Shown one piece after another: positions 23,774 through 36,681 of a DNA stretch of 64,000 nucleotides. The number at the start of each line of letters is the position of its first letter. Within the stretch, counting starts at the first letter, position 1. The stretch comes from Erpobdella octoculata. Its lineage: Eukaryota > Annelida > Clitellata > Hirudinida > Erpobdellidae. The stretch is taken from assembly GCA_963978895.1 (NCBI GenBank), contig OZ022247.1, positions 1,872,756 to 1,936,755 of the forward strand, read 5' to 3'. The position numbers and the translations under genes were made by a program. The notes under the pieces are model-generated. The model saw nothing but the letters and a program-made list of their open reading frames with translations. It searched no databases and had not been told where the DNA came from.

Positions 23774-24685
23774 AACGGAGAAAGATTTATCCCACTTTGG
23801 ATGACAAATGGAAAAACTAAAAAAGTTTCAAGTAAATTAGTTCACTGTTCGTGTAAATTATGTTGCGCTGTAAGATTTAGCTGTGTCAAGGCTAATAAAC
23901 CATGCTTGTATAGCTCTTTTAAATGCGATGGAGAATGTGTATTTAGATTTTCATGGAATAGTGTGTGGATTGTTTTTTGTCACTTTGTTGTTCATGTTTA
24001 TATCTGTTACAGCTGATAAAATTATTAAACTCAACCGTTACCTGACACTGACTCCAACACGCACTTGATGCAGAAGTCATGTCTCGTTTCCGTAGGTCTA
24101 CTCACTCAAAATTTAATTATTCATCTATTTTTTCTTGTTTTCTTCATTTATTATATTAACATTAAGCATATGCAAACCAACAAAAAAAATTAAATATTTG
24201 AATTTTTTCTAGTTTGATCGTCTTTGATAATACGCTATTCATATAGGAGCGGGACCAAAAAAGATAATTTTTTCTCAATTTCCCAGAATGTGGCAATATC
24301 AGGTAATTACAAACATATTTTTCTGATTACAAAGATGTAATTATTTTTTGCTTGTCAATAGCGTTTGCACGATGCTGCAGTTAGCCGGCCCACAATAAAT
24401 AATACAAATCTTTATTCTATATCTAATTATGCATCTTCCTCCATAATGTTTCTGGGAGGAGCTAAGTTGTTTACAAAGTTTGCATCTGATCGTGATCCAG
24501 TCAGACCCTCAACTACTGACTACTGTCTAGGAGACGACGTAATTCTTTTTTTCATTGTCCAGTATACTTTTGTAAAAATTTAAATCACGAATTGTTTATT
24601 ATCTATTGAAAGGAATTGAGTAAAAAAAAATCAGGTGTATTTTATACTCGTCTCGAAAAGTACAAACTGAATTCGATACTGTCTG

Positions 24686-27600
24686 ATGAATAAATTAAAA
24701 AAGACCTTCAGTTTGAGAAGAAAACGGGAAACAAGCGAAGACGAAGTTACCGAAGACGATTGGCAAGAAGACGAGTTGAGAGTGAGACAAGGAAGGTGTT
24801 CGTTTCTTCTTCAGGTACTTTTTTATTTTCTTGATGGAAAGGTGGATAGCCAGATTACAACAAAATTGCAGTAGTATAGTTTTGGTTAAGGGCGGGTAAT
24901 CTTCTATTATAGCGTCCTGAGTCGATTGAAAATAATGGGAAATCAAAAGCAAATGATAGTGGAAATATGGAACAAGGCAAACTATGAATAATTAAAAAAG
25001 AATGCTAATTGATAATAAGCTTTTCAAGCTTTGAAATTTTCTACATCTAGGATTGATTTGTTTCAACAATAAATATAATTTAAAATGATTTTCAGTATTT
25101 AGGTGCCGTTGAGGTAAGCGACTCGAAGGGTATACAGATCTGTGAGGAAGCTCTTAAGAAACTTCTCGACGTTTGTTGTGTTTTTTTATTTAACACGTTT
25201 CATTTATTTATTGGTGTGAATTGGATTTGTTTTAATACGTTTTTAATTTTATTTAATTACTTTAAACTCACTCAAAACGAACTTTAACTTCGATAAATGC
25301 AGCCGAGCGAGCAGAAGCTTTATTTATTGGCATGAATTTAATTTGTTTTAATACTTTCTAATTTCATTTAATCTCTTTAAACTCTCAAAATGAACATTAA
25401 TTTCAACGCGCACAGCCAAGCCAGCCGAAGCAGAAGACGACTGTCGTATTTCAAGTCAACGGAGAGAATTTGAAAGCCATCGATGAAGCCACTTCAGTAA
25501 GTGGGCCTCGACGCTGAAATTCTGAAGACGTCTTTAGATTATTATTTTTACACGTTCCAACTTTATTTTTGCTTTTGTTTCAGTAATTTTTTTTTATTTT
25601 AGTAGATGAACATATTTTTCATCTAAGTTTACTTTTGTTGTTTTTTTAGTGTTGTTTCATTTATTATGTTTATTTAGTTGAGTTAATGTTTAATTTCTTT
25701 TTACGGTTCATTGAAGAAAAGTCGGGCAAAGTTATCGCGGCTGTTCAGAGGAGGAGGAGTTTCCATACGGAGCAATAACCTTTATACCGATGATACGAAA
25801 ATAAGGATTCTAATAAAGTCTTTTCTAATGATGAAAGAACTTGATGAGGATACATTTTTTTTGACCTGATGAAAGCTATCAGTCCCTGATGATTTATCAC
25901 TAAGCCTGGTCAGCCTCTGGTACTTAATTATTAGTATTCAGTCTGTGGTTCTTAATCTTTAGTAGTCAGCTTTTTATAATCAATCATTACTGGTCGGTCA
26001 GTCTCCAGTGCTTGGTCATCTAGGTTGGTCAATTTCTGGCCCTTGGTCACCTAGGTTGATCAATTTCTGGCACTTGGTCACCTAGGCAAGTCAGTCATTT
26101 GTACTTGAACATCTGCGTTGATCAGTCAGTCTCTGGTAATAAATCATCTAGGTTTGTACATGGTTTGGGATTTAAAAAAATGTTTGGGTTGACTGATATG
26201 ACATGCTTGAAGATGGCTTTAAAGATTTTTTTTATTAATTCACCTATCAGAATGAAAAAGGCCAACCACGTCTTTTTTAACTCGATAAAATTGTGATCTT
26301 GATTGTCCCAAGGAAGTGATTTTGGATCAGGCAGTGGAGAAGGTGGCTTTCTGCTCCCCTGACCGGAACAACGATCGGGGTTTCGCGTACATCTGCAGGG
26401 ACAGTGCTGCCAAAAAGTGGATGTGTCATGGATTCATCAGCATTAGAGATCAGGTTGATAATTTATAATTGTTGATGTTTTTTGTGACCTGGCAATGATG
26501 ATAATTATTATATTATGGATACACTCATCTATGAGATAACTATGGAGGAAATGAGACTTTTAAAGGATTTTACAACGTGCATGTCTTGATAGTTGATCAA
26601 ACATACTAGGGTGAAAGAGTGAGCTATGCAGTGGGTTATGCCTTCAACGTCTGCATGGAGCTGAGAATGGCCAAGGAAAAGCCGGACATTTCGGGTCAGG
26701 GTTCAGAAGTCAAAAGGTCGTCGTCATACAGGTTCACTCCTCTCATGGAAAGAAGATGCGACCCACAGATTGGACAAATAGCAGGTGATGGATAATTTTA
26801 CTTGAATTGTTACAGTTAGTTTTGTAATAAAGTTACATTATTAATAAAATTACATTATTAATAAAATTACATTATTAATAAAATTACGTTATTAATAAAA
26901 TTACATCATTAAATCTTTCTTTTCTCCAAAAGAACCAATCCCTACGAAGCATGTTGAAAACTTCCAGTCGATCAAGAGACCCCGTGCTCCACCTGAACTT
27001 CTGAAACGTCAGAGTTCATTGGTTGGTGTGAATGACCAATCACGCGAGGGCACTTTCAAACGCCAACTTTCCATGAAGGTCGAAGAGCTTTCCACCATAC
27101 TGGACAGACTGAACGCCCAAGATCCGAAACTAAAACAGGCTTGCAACCCCAGAGATGACAATTTGTTCGGTAAGTAAGAGGTTAATTAAACATAATTGAC
27201 ACAAATTGTAAAAGTCGAAGGTCATAGGATTATTTACTGCCTTGTGGTAAACTACCGCGGTGGCATCTGGTAAAGCTCACGCACCATCGAGGTTCATGTT
27301 GAACCCTTTTATTTACTAAACAAAGACCTTTCCTTGTGTTCAAACAGGCAACGAGATGAACAACAACGAAACTGAACACAAGAAGATAGAACCAGTCAGA
27401 CAGTCAAACCCTTGGAGTGCTGCGGACAAGCAAAAGAAAGCCGCCGCGAGTACTTGCAATCCTATCAACGTGGATGCAGATGACTGGCTGCTTTCCGTGG
27501 CCAAAAAGGCGGAACAGCTGGGAAAGCAACCGGATGCTCGCAGGTTCGCAGCTCAGTCGAGAACCCAATCGGTCGACTTTGCAGTAATTTCCGCCAAGAT

Positions 27601-27775
27601 CGAGCGCCACAAGACCATGAAAGGATCGGTCAACGTTTTTTCCAACGACTGGAAACAGTCGGTAGATTTTGCTGGTAGCGTTTCAGCGGAGGATCCTTTT
27701 GATATAGGCTGGGCTCAGGGTCTTGCCACCAAGGGAAGCAACCCCTTCAGGATGCCAGCACCGATGAAGACATGA
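24686..27775 (+). CDS. numb: Numb, PTB-domain endocytic adaptor
   Basis: Seven phase-consistent exons encode 421 residues: 24686-24814, 25096-25170, 25416-25496, 26313-26453, 26610-26784, 26933-27169 and 27348-27775. The basic N-terminus MNKLKKTFSLRRKR resembles the membrane-binding, aPKC-regulated Numb N-terminus. The PTB domain spans about 35-170: RVRQGRCSF, YLGAVEVSDSKGIQICEEA, VAFCSPDRNNDRGFAYICRD, WMCHGF. TFKRQLSMKVEEL, with Ser near 247, matches the conserved central aPKC/14-3-3 site. The C-terminus carries DPF (about 395-397, alpha-adaptin type) and NPF (about 411-413, EH-domain type) motifs. In animals Numb is segregated asymmetrically and antagonises Notch through endocytosis. The protein is shorter than fly or human Numb because the central Gln/Pro-rich region is reduced. 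Confidence 0.95.
26826..26910. repeat. 17-18 bp tandem repeat AATAAAATTACATTATT
   Basis: About five copies in the numb intron before exon 6. Confidence 0.85.
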
Positions 27776-28183
27776 ACCTCAGGCCCCCCTCAAGTTCCGC
27801 TACGGTAGCCGTAAAGGGGGCCCCATTTCGAGGACAGAATCGATGTTGTTACTGTGAAAAGTATTTGATGAGGCAACTATTATTAATCTAGAGATCATGT
27901 TTAGGTTGTTTAAATGTCATTGTATTTATTAGATACCTCACAATTATATCTTATTGGCTCCTCAGTTGAGGTAATCTGTAGCTGCCGACACAAAGTCACG
28001 ATTGTTCACCATTATTTATTGGATTTAGTATAGTTATTATTGATTAGTATTTGTTCAAACTTGAAATTTTTTATAATTTTTATACGTAATTTTTCTAGAA
28101 AATTGTTATGACAAAATATATATTTCAATGTGGTACACGGATATCAGTACACGGTATGAGGAGCCCTAAAACTTTCTCGCATC
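27776..28183. other. numb 3' UTR / flank
   Basis: AT-rich sequence after the numb stop codon, presumably 3' UTR. It is convergent with WAC, whose stop is at 29232. Confidence 0.5.
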
Positions 28184-28654
28184 GGGCCATCCGTAAAGTA
28201 CGTCACGCTCCGGGGGGGGGGTTAAGAAAGTTTGAGAGGGGAGAGGCTACAGATTATGTGTGACATCACACATTTTTTTAATTTTATTTGTGTATTATTA
28301 TTTACATAATATTAGAGATATACTGTCTGAAATTGACGGTAAATATTAACTTTCTGTTGTGATGAATGTTCTGACAGAAGATAAGCCCATGGAATAATAA
28401 TAATGTTGTTTATTGAACATCCAACTAATGGAAGATGCTTAAAAAAATGAGTTAAGTCTATGAAGTCACCACCACCATAAATTTAATACTGTTTAATTAG
28501 TGTGTGTTTTAGATTCAATTATAATTTAAAAGTTGTTTATATTTTTTAGTTCGAAGGTGTGACATACTTCATGGAGGTCCCAGATTTGTGACAAGAGAGA
28601 AGGAGGGGCAAAATCGTCAAAAAAAACAGCGCGACATACTTTATGGACGGTCCC
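28184..28654. mobile_element. MITE with ~25-bp terminal inverted repeats
   Basis: The left end GGGCCATCCGTAAAGTACGT pairs with the reverse complement of the right end, GGACCGTCCATAAAGTATGT; similarity continues as CACGC/CGCGC. A third partial copy of the terminus lies inside at about 28553-28592 (GTGTGACATACTTCATGGAG). No coding capacity. It is a non-autonomous DNA transposon between numb and WAC. The superfamily is not assigned because no clear target-site duplication is visible. Confidence 0.65.
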
Positions 28655-29231
28655 CAACACGTTTTCTATTACTATCTACACATAACCAGAATTCTGTCAG
28701 AACAGCCCATTTGATTTAATTTAATATAATAAACAAGAAAAAAATAAAAGTCCACTTGAAGAGCCATCTTTAAAAAATTATATACCCATGTCTAACTCAA
28801 AAAAAAAGAAAAAAAATTCATTTACCTTCCTTAAAAAAAATTCATAAGAAAACATTAGATTACAATTACTTACACTAATGTTAAACATTGTGGTGAATTA
28901 ACCATCTAAAAAAACAAGCTTCCAGCCTCATAAAGAGACAAGACAAAACAGCGGGTGAATCAAGTAGAAGACAAGATGTGACGCGACCGGGGTCTTGTGG
29001 CAACGGGGGACCCCTCGAGTCGCGGTTACGAGTCCGACCCGCTAATATTTTATGTCTCAGAGAAATTTAGAACGACCCACTGGCAAAATTGACAATTACA
29101 ATTCATGGCCATGTACCGAAAAGCGGCGAACGAGGCGGCAAGAGCTGATAACAAGTACCAGTCAGCACCCCCCCCCCGTCGTAAGCGATCGGCCAATCAA
29201 TCAATTTCAGTTATCGAAGAAAAGACACTGT

Positions 29232-32200
29232 TCAAGTTAGATCCATCGATGCGCACACCAAAGAAGCTGAACTTTCCTCAACGACCGGGTCTTCCTGTAG
29301 CGTCGGCTGCTGCGATGGTTGCGTTTGCAATTCTTCCGGCAGCAGCAGCTGAGGTTGTTGCGGCACGGGCGACGGCTGCTGAGAAGCTGGTATGGAAAGC
29401 TGTGCAGCCGATGAAGTCGCCGCCGTCGGGGCGGCTTGAAGCGGTACCAGTGCAGCTGGGTGGTGTAAGGGAACTTCTACTTGCTGTGCCGGTAATTGAT
29501 ACAGCTGCGGTTGTACATTCAGCTGTTGCTGATGTTGAACAGGCAGCTGTTGCTGATGTTGAACAGGCAGCTGTTGTTGTTGACCAAGAGCAGCAAATAG
29601 TGGATTGGTCTGGCTGGGTGGAGGAATGGAGGGCATGGCAGAACCTCGATCTACTTCGTAGAGTTGATGTTGTATGAAGATCCTCCTGGTAGTAAAAAAA
29701 AGACACACTAGGTTATCATCTTGACATTAATTATCAACCTGACAAATAGAATGCATAAAGCGAATGTTTTAATTAAACGTCATTTACAATCAGTGCCACC
29801 TCATAAAAGACTTCAGGAGAAGAAACCACTGAATATTAAATATTAAAGTAAATTTGTCTCTAAGCAGAAAGGTAACTCACGAAATAGTATAATGAGAAAT
29901 CAAAGCTAACTGTTGATTTTAAAAATATTATGAAAGCAACAAACTTATCTGCATACTTCATGGCAATCTGAACTATTAGAAATAATGATGTTAATAGCCA
30001 AAAAGGATGGAACTCACAATGCCACGCAAATTTCTAATACTCATTTGTATATTTAGACATCAGAAATTATGCAGAGTAGAGAAAACAAAAGAAGGAGAAT
30101 GAAAAAAAAGGAAACAAACTTAACAAGTCGAGAAAATAATGGTGAACAACAAAAATCGACCTGATGTCGTAAAGGTCAACTCACCTCTGCTCGTGTCGAG
30201 TGGACAGAATCTCCTGGGCGCGGACCATGGAGCGTGCCTGCTTCAATTCTACGGAGACTTGCGAACACATCGGCGTGATGTACGAATAATTGTCTGCAGC
30301 TATGCATTCCGCCTGAACATCAGAATAAATTATTGAAATTAAAAATAATTGTATCGATAAACAAATCAATCAGATAATATGATTACTCGAGAAAAGAAAA
30401 CTAAAAGATATTCTAGAAAAAAATTAAAGTTTGTCACATCACAAATTAATATTTGAATAGTCAAATCCTTTTTTCTGGAATGATTAGAATATAAAATCTA
30501 TCGTGGCGTCACAACAGTGGCAGCAAGCAAGTTAACATTTTGAACAGACAGCCTTTTGACAACAAATTCTCAACAATACTCTATCAAGCCAGAGTAATTT
30601 CTCCAACTCATTTCTTACGAATAATTTATGTCAACGAGTTAGTTAGTTAATCACCTGCTTAACGTAGGAGTCTGCAGGCCAGTTGACAACATGTTCGATC
30701 AGGCGACTGTCATAGTGGTTCACCAGGCCCGGAGTGAGTTCAATTTCCGGTCTTCGGAAGAAGAGAGAGCCGGCAGTCTGGCTGGGAGTTTGGGATCCGC
30801 CCGAAGTGGCAGATTGCGGGTTGCTACTGGGTAGGCGACTGTCGTTCCTGAAAGCAAACACGAGGAGATTGTTAGGATGTAATTAAGGAGATGTTATCTA
30901 AATGAATAACAATAATAATACATTTATTGTCTTTCGGTTAGCATTCCCAACTTGTTTTTGAACCAATATTTAAGGTTTAGTTTAATGTTACTGCTTTGGA
31001 CTTTTTTCAAATATTAAACTTATGAAAAATAGTATATTTGACACTGACACAGTAAAAGAATACAAAAGTTACAAACTTCTCATTCTTCGATTGGGCACCA
31101 GCGCCACCACTACTGCCAGCACTTGCCCTAGCACCTCGATCTTCTGCATTCTCCATTGAAACCTGAGAGGCGGCGAGTCTATCCTGTTTGTTGTGTCTCG
31201 ACCCGGGCTGGTGCTGCGACAAGTCTTGATGGTGATGCAGGTTCCGGGGAGAAGATTTGTTGGCCCCGTCCTGCTGGCGGTGGTGGTGAGGGGGGTAGGA
31301 ATGGTGGTGGGGGTGGCTCAGCGTGCTCACCGGACTGCCGTCGGAGTCGGGGGGTGAATAAGGAGATTCGGCCGCCATTCTATTGGAACCCGACTGAACC
31401 GCGCCGCCACCGGCAGCGTTCTGCTGCATCTGAAGCAACTGGAGCAAGGCCTGCTGCAGCTTTTGTTGCTGCTGCTGCTGCTGCTGATGGACGACAATCT
31501 CTTGAAGTTTCTTGAGCAACGGGATCGCTTGAATAAAGAAACAAATGCAATTAGAAACACAAAAGTTTCTTTTCAGACAGAAATAAATTCAGAAGCAAAC
31601 AAGGTTATCTTGTCAACATTAGCCAAAACTTATACTGTCACCAGCTGAACTGCCCAGTATTGCTGGGGCTTTATTTCAATGAATACAGCGTAATTACCGG
31701 CGTGGCCCGATTTTTTACACGTACAAACCTCGTGAGAAAGCGTAAAAGTAAAACGAGAAATGTAATATCAATTACATGCATTTCGAGTGGTCACTAAATT
31801 AGTTTCACTTTCACATTCTAGCAGAACATTCCCGAACGCTTTGACTCGAGTTTTGGTTCAACGAAGATCGCAAATACTTTTTATTATTTGATTTTTGAAG
31901 TATAGATAATAGACCCCAATCATAGAGCATTAATTTTTGTAACCATGTTGCATATTTAGAAATTATTTCAAAACGTCATTTATTATTTGAAAATTCTTTT
32001 AAACAACTCCAATTGCAAAAAGTATTCTTGATTCGTTAGTTTATTATATTTCAGGCAGCTCATGTCGGAGCGGCATCGCCATTTCATTTTCACGGCTCAA
32101 CAAATGTTTAAAGCAAAACCTGCAAAAAAACTTAGTAGCATACTATCCAAAAAGTCTGTTTCTATACAAATCATACACATCCCTTTCTCTAACACAACTC

Positions 32201-35200
32201 AATAGATGAGCAGAAACACTACCAATCTCAAGTGATCTGCATAAGACGACTTCACAAGCTTAACACCTGCTCATGAAGACTATTTATTCACTACTCACAA
32301 ACTTGTAGATCTCGTGTCTTCATCCACCTTACGATGTGGAATTGGACGTTTAAATTCATACCAAGATGTTTATAGAAATTCAGAGAAGTAAAGAAATAAA
32401 ATATAAGATTTAGCAGGTGGTAATTAGGAAAAAAAATTAATTAAGAATTTCATACAAAATATTGTCAATTCATATTTCAACATATATTTCAAATCTGAGT
32501 TTTTTTTTTATTATGACAGTTAAAATTTAAAATATACCTCTTAACTTTGCTTTAAGAGCATCTAAAAACACATGTAAACAAAATTAAACCCATAAAAAAC
32601 CTTTAAACTAATAAATAAAACTTATAAAAATATTTTTAATGCAAAATTTTAAAAGAAACGTTTTGGTGTAATATTCAGCTGGGTCGAGGAATTTCCGCCC
32701 GCCCAGGCAAGAAAGTAGATCTTTTGAGCCAAAAAAGTCAACTCATAACTGCTTGTGTCAGTTCAGTCCTTTATACACTTGTTGTAGTCAAATGAGTCAG
32801 CATTTCTGCGAATGCTAAAGCAAGTGAGGGGTGCTGATTACAGCTGCCCGCATCAACGTTGCTTGTTACTATAATCAAACTCTTTCAGCTTTGACAAATA
32901 ATTACTATCCCGTGCAAAAACAATTTGAAACGCATCTGCCTAAAAATTCCCATAAATTAAATGCTAAATAAATGCAGTACAGATTAAGTATGATTACCTT
33001 GCTGTATAATCAACTGGTTTTCACAGCTGTTGCTTCCAGAACCGGACTGCTGCTGACTGGACAGCTGAGCAAGTAAAACAGGCAGCAGAGCAACACAGCT
33101 GGCAAAGTTATTCTGCGAATTCGACTGAGACTGCTGTCCGGACACCGACGTGGCGACCTTGTCGGGGGTCAATCGGTGCACTGCCTGCTGCAGTCCCGCC
33201 AGCGTCATCTGCAGGTCGTGAGGGTGCTGGATCGGATTGGCGACCGTTGTTCCGCCGCCTCTGCTAGAAGCTTGATGAGAGACGGAAGTCGCAGTGGTGG
33301 TCGCAACGAGGACAGACGATACGGGCGCGGACTTGAGCGGCAGCGGCTGCGCCGTGGAAGCCGTCGAGTGCGCCGGAGCTCCGTCTCTGGCGACGTTTTC
33401 CACGCTGTTCGTACTGGTGGATGAAGTTTTAACGGATGGAGACTGGAGAGGAGATTTCGAGTGTAATCCATCTTGACTAGTCCTCGTATTAGTTTCGTGT
33501 TGAGAAAAAGAATTTTCAGGAGATATGTCCATGTCTTCGTGAACAGGAGAGACTAGATGTCGTGCAAAAATAAATCCTATCAAACGTTATCAAGTTATAT
33601 CAAATTTTAATTTTAAAATATATCAAATTTTAATTTTAAACCAAAAACAAAAATTAATAAATATTTCTAGAGAAATTAAAAATAGCTTTTTGGTAATAAT
33701 GAATTAAACTGCAACAGAAATTCTCACTTTTCTTATGACCCATAGATGTGGCATTCTCGGACATCTTCTCCCCACCAGTACTACTACTACCAGATAGTTC
33801 TTTAAGTTGCTGGCCAACTTGTTCAGCATCAACTCTTTTAACATTTCTCCCTCTCTCATCACCACCAACCGGATTACCAGCAGCATATTCATTTTTCCCA
33901 CTTCCGCCTTCGCTACTACTGCCTCCGCTCCCGTACTTGGCCGACTTCTGGCTGTGGGCGGGCGACCTGGACGTGGATCGTCTCGGGTAAGCCCTCTTCC
34001 TGTCGTTGCGATCTCTCGGGCTGCCGCCGCCGCGACCTTTCGCGTCCGCCACCGCGTTCTTAGACGACGTCTTGGCTTCGTCCCCTCTCCGAGACGACCT
34101 GCCATCCTTGTCGTTGTTCCGACGAGACGACGTCGCGGAAGATTTAGAAGACGACATTTTGTTGCTGTTGTTGTTGTGACCTGAGGAGGAATGGCGGGAC
34201 TCATTGTTGTTGTTCGTCTTGGACGAAGAGCTACTCTCTGAAATAATATATAATATAACAACCCTTTTAGTGTCTTTCGTGAACGGCTCAAGACATATAT
34301 GCTCTCTTCCATTTAATTGTGCAGTGCACTTTTGCAACTTTTATTTTGAAAAAAAAAAGCACTATATAAAAAAACCTGTATAATAATAATGACAACCACT
34401 GTCTTACTTAATCACTAAAGTACTTAATAGATCTATAAATGTAACACTCCTCCAATGAATCCTTTTATTTCTTGATACAACCATTATATTTTTTTCATTA
34501 AATATCACTCACTCGATCGGTCAGAATTGTCGCACTGTGACTTCTCGCTGGCTCTCCCCGAAGCTGACTGTATCTGGCTGCTGTACGAAAATAATGATTT
34601 TAATACAATCAACATGGATAATTATTTCCTATGTATATGTGTATGTATGTATGTATGTATCTATGTAGGTTAGAAATTTGTGTAATGTTGTTTATAGGTG
34701 GCATTGCAATCATAATATTGTTGGTGAAATGGTCCAAACAATCAACAAATTCTGTTATTATAATCCTTCATTATATTTTCATTGTTAAATTTTGATATTT
34801 ACAATTGTTGAAAATTAAGAAACATGGATCAGAATGAATTATCTTCCCGAGCCAGTTTCACTTATACTAAATCGTAATTAGTGTTAACTCAAGGAAGACA
34901 TAACAAATACTTGAGTGTTTTCAATGATATTTTAGTAAAAAAAATTTAGGAATATTTACAATTAAAAATTCCTATTGAAGAAGTCCTGGAACAAACAAAC
35001 CTAAAATAATTATCCCAAGAAAACTGCAATTTTTTTACTCCCCACAATGGTCATTAAATGTGTTATAAGAATCTGTCACTTTTCACTGATTAATTTGACA
35101 GTTATTATACTAATTCTAAATATCAAAGTTTCAATACTACAAAATAATATCCATGAACTGCTAAAAAATAAAATAAGTTTTCACACACAAAAATCTACTT

Positions 35201-36681
35201 TTAAGGCATATTTTAATACATTTGAATGTTTTTAACAAAAAACTATTACACATACTTGATGGAAGGAAATGAATTTTAAAAGACAAATACAACTACAGTA
35301 GAAATTTGCTATAACAGACAAAAAAGTCTTCCAATATGTGTAAGATCTGTTAAATTCAGACACTCATACAGCGTGAAGAAATACCAGGGTCAGGACCAGG
35401 CAAATTAGCTGGGAATATGCGGGCGAGTTGGTAGAGCGTTAGCCTTGAATGTGAGAGCTTCACGGTTCGACTCCCACTCACTGCCTAGTAGCCCATGTCA
35501 ACGGAAAACTTAGCGGGTAAAATCGTTCTCTCCGTGGGGCATGTAAAAGAACAGCGCCTTTGAACAAAGCGGAAAAGGCGCTCAATAAATTATCAAACAT
35601 TTACATTTACCATTTTACCCAAGAACGTTATAATAAATTTTAACTATATACTAAAAGTACAACCTCGCAAATAATGTACCGATGTTACCAACAAGCAAAT
35701 ATAATTTCCAACAAATCGACGACATACTCTTCTATCCAGCCTTCGGGTTTTTCCCACTGAGACACTTCGGTTCGACAGTTGTAGAAGTATCTCTTTCCCG
35801 ACTTGCTCACATGCTCCGACCAGTCCCCGCACACTCTTTCTGCCAATCGATGAACCTACACGTGAACGATTTTTAATTTGAATGAACGACAATTTTGTGA
35901 TTTTAACAGTAAAAAAACTTTAAATTTTTCATCGAGACAAATGATCGACCGAAGAAGCTCACTTCGTATTTGTGATCTTTCTGTTTTTGTTCCTTGCTCT
36001 TTGAATCTTTGCTGGAGCTTCCGTCATTTTCTTCGTAATTACGACGTTCTGAAAGTGGAAAATTTGCCTGTTTTTTAATTTTTGTTCTAAATAACAGTCA
36101 TTAATTCGTTTAAAGTGAAATCTATACAAGAAAAATAAAAACACATAGAAAAAGGATCAGATGGATTATATAAAGCTGAAACTTATCTATAAAGCTGGAA
36201 CACATTTACCAATAAACCGACAAAATTACTTAAAAACCTCTAGGCTTCTCATCGTAATGACCCGACCGAGAATGAAATGAACGGGGGCTGTTGCTGCGTC
36301 GCCTGTTGTCAAAGTTTTCAAACTTTGAGGGCTTGCGATCATACTTTGAGAAATGGCTGTTTGCCAATGTTTTTTCTTTTGAGAGTAACTAAAATGTTAG
36401 AAATTAAAATCACTTGAGTTAAAAACATCAAATGTAGCCATTTTATATATAGAAAACCGTAATTCTAGTGTAAGTAGTGATATGGAGCTTACATCTGATT
36501 GGCCTATATCTCTGTATCTGAAACACAAAATAAATTTTTAGATATATTTTAAAATATGTCATAATAAGAAGTCAGATAACAATCATTACAACTATTTATA
36601 AACAAAACAGTTACGAAATTCAACCAAAACATCAACATACCCATCGTCTAACCGGTTAACTTTCCTAGCATGCATTACCAT
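29232..36681 (-). CDS. WAC: WAC, WW domain-containing adaptor with coiled coil
   Basis: Twelve exons with consistent phases encode about 929 residues: 36641-36681, 36493-36517, 36238-36388, 35963-36048, 35728-35855, 34513-34580, 33728-34237, 32998-33552, 31077-31527, 30655-30847, 30185-30312 and 29232-29685. The start [14 protein letters not shown] closely matches the vertebrate WAC N-terminus. The WW domain (about 111-143) reads [19 protein letters not shown] then [11 protein letters not shown]. The C-terminal block [20 protein letters not shown] and the following helix ([14 protein letters not shown]) match the conserved WAC coiled-coil region. Known role: a nuclear adaptor that recruits the RNF20/40 ubiquitin ligase to RNA polymerase II for H2B ubiquitination. 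Between these lie Arg/Ser-, His- and Gln-rich disordered regions. The last exon adds about 130 Gln/Pro-rich residues beyond the usual end. Confidence 0.95.
35411..35612 (+). mobile_element. tRNA-derived SINE, family B
   Basis: The tRNA-like head GCGGGCGAGTTGGTAGAGCG holds the A box and CACGGTTCGACTCCCACTC holds the B box. The tail ends AAGGCGCTCAATAAATTATC. It lies antisense in a WAC intron. The body is unlike the family A SINE. It could be mistaken for a tRNA gene, but no aminoacyl-stem closure follows the B-box arm. Confidence 0.7.

Noticed and set aside
27240..27310. Another tRNA-like SINE head in the numb intron
   Set aside because: Only a weak A/B-box resemblance (GGTGGCATCTGGTAAAGC, GGTTCATGTTGAACCC) and no second copy; not supported enough to call.
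29105..29677. Ala/Val-rich plus-strand frame
   Set aside because: Antisense shadow of the last WAC exon, which is supported by homology and splice phase.
33654..34337. Arg/Ser-rich frame as a separate RS-domain protein
   Set aside because: It is an internal WAC exon; its phase fits both neighbours and the order matches WAC.
35411..35480. True tRNA gene
   Set aside because: There are A- and B-box arms, but the acceptor stem does not close and a SINE-like body follows; better explained as a tRNA-derived SINE.
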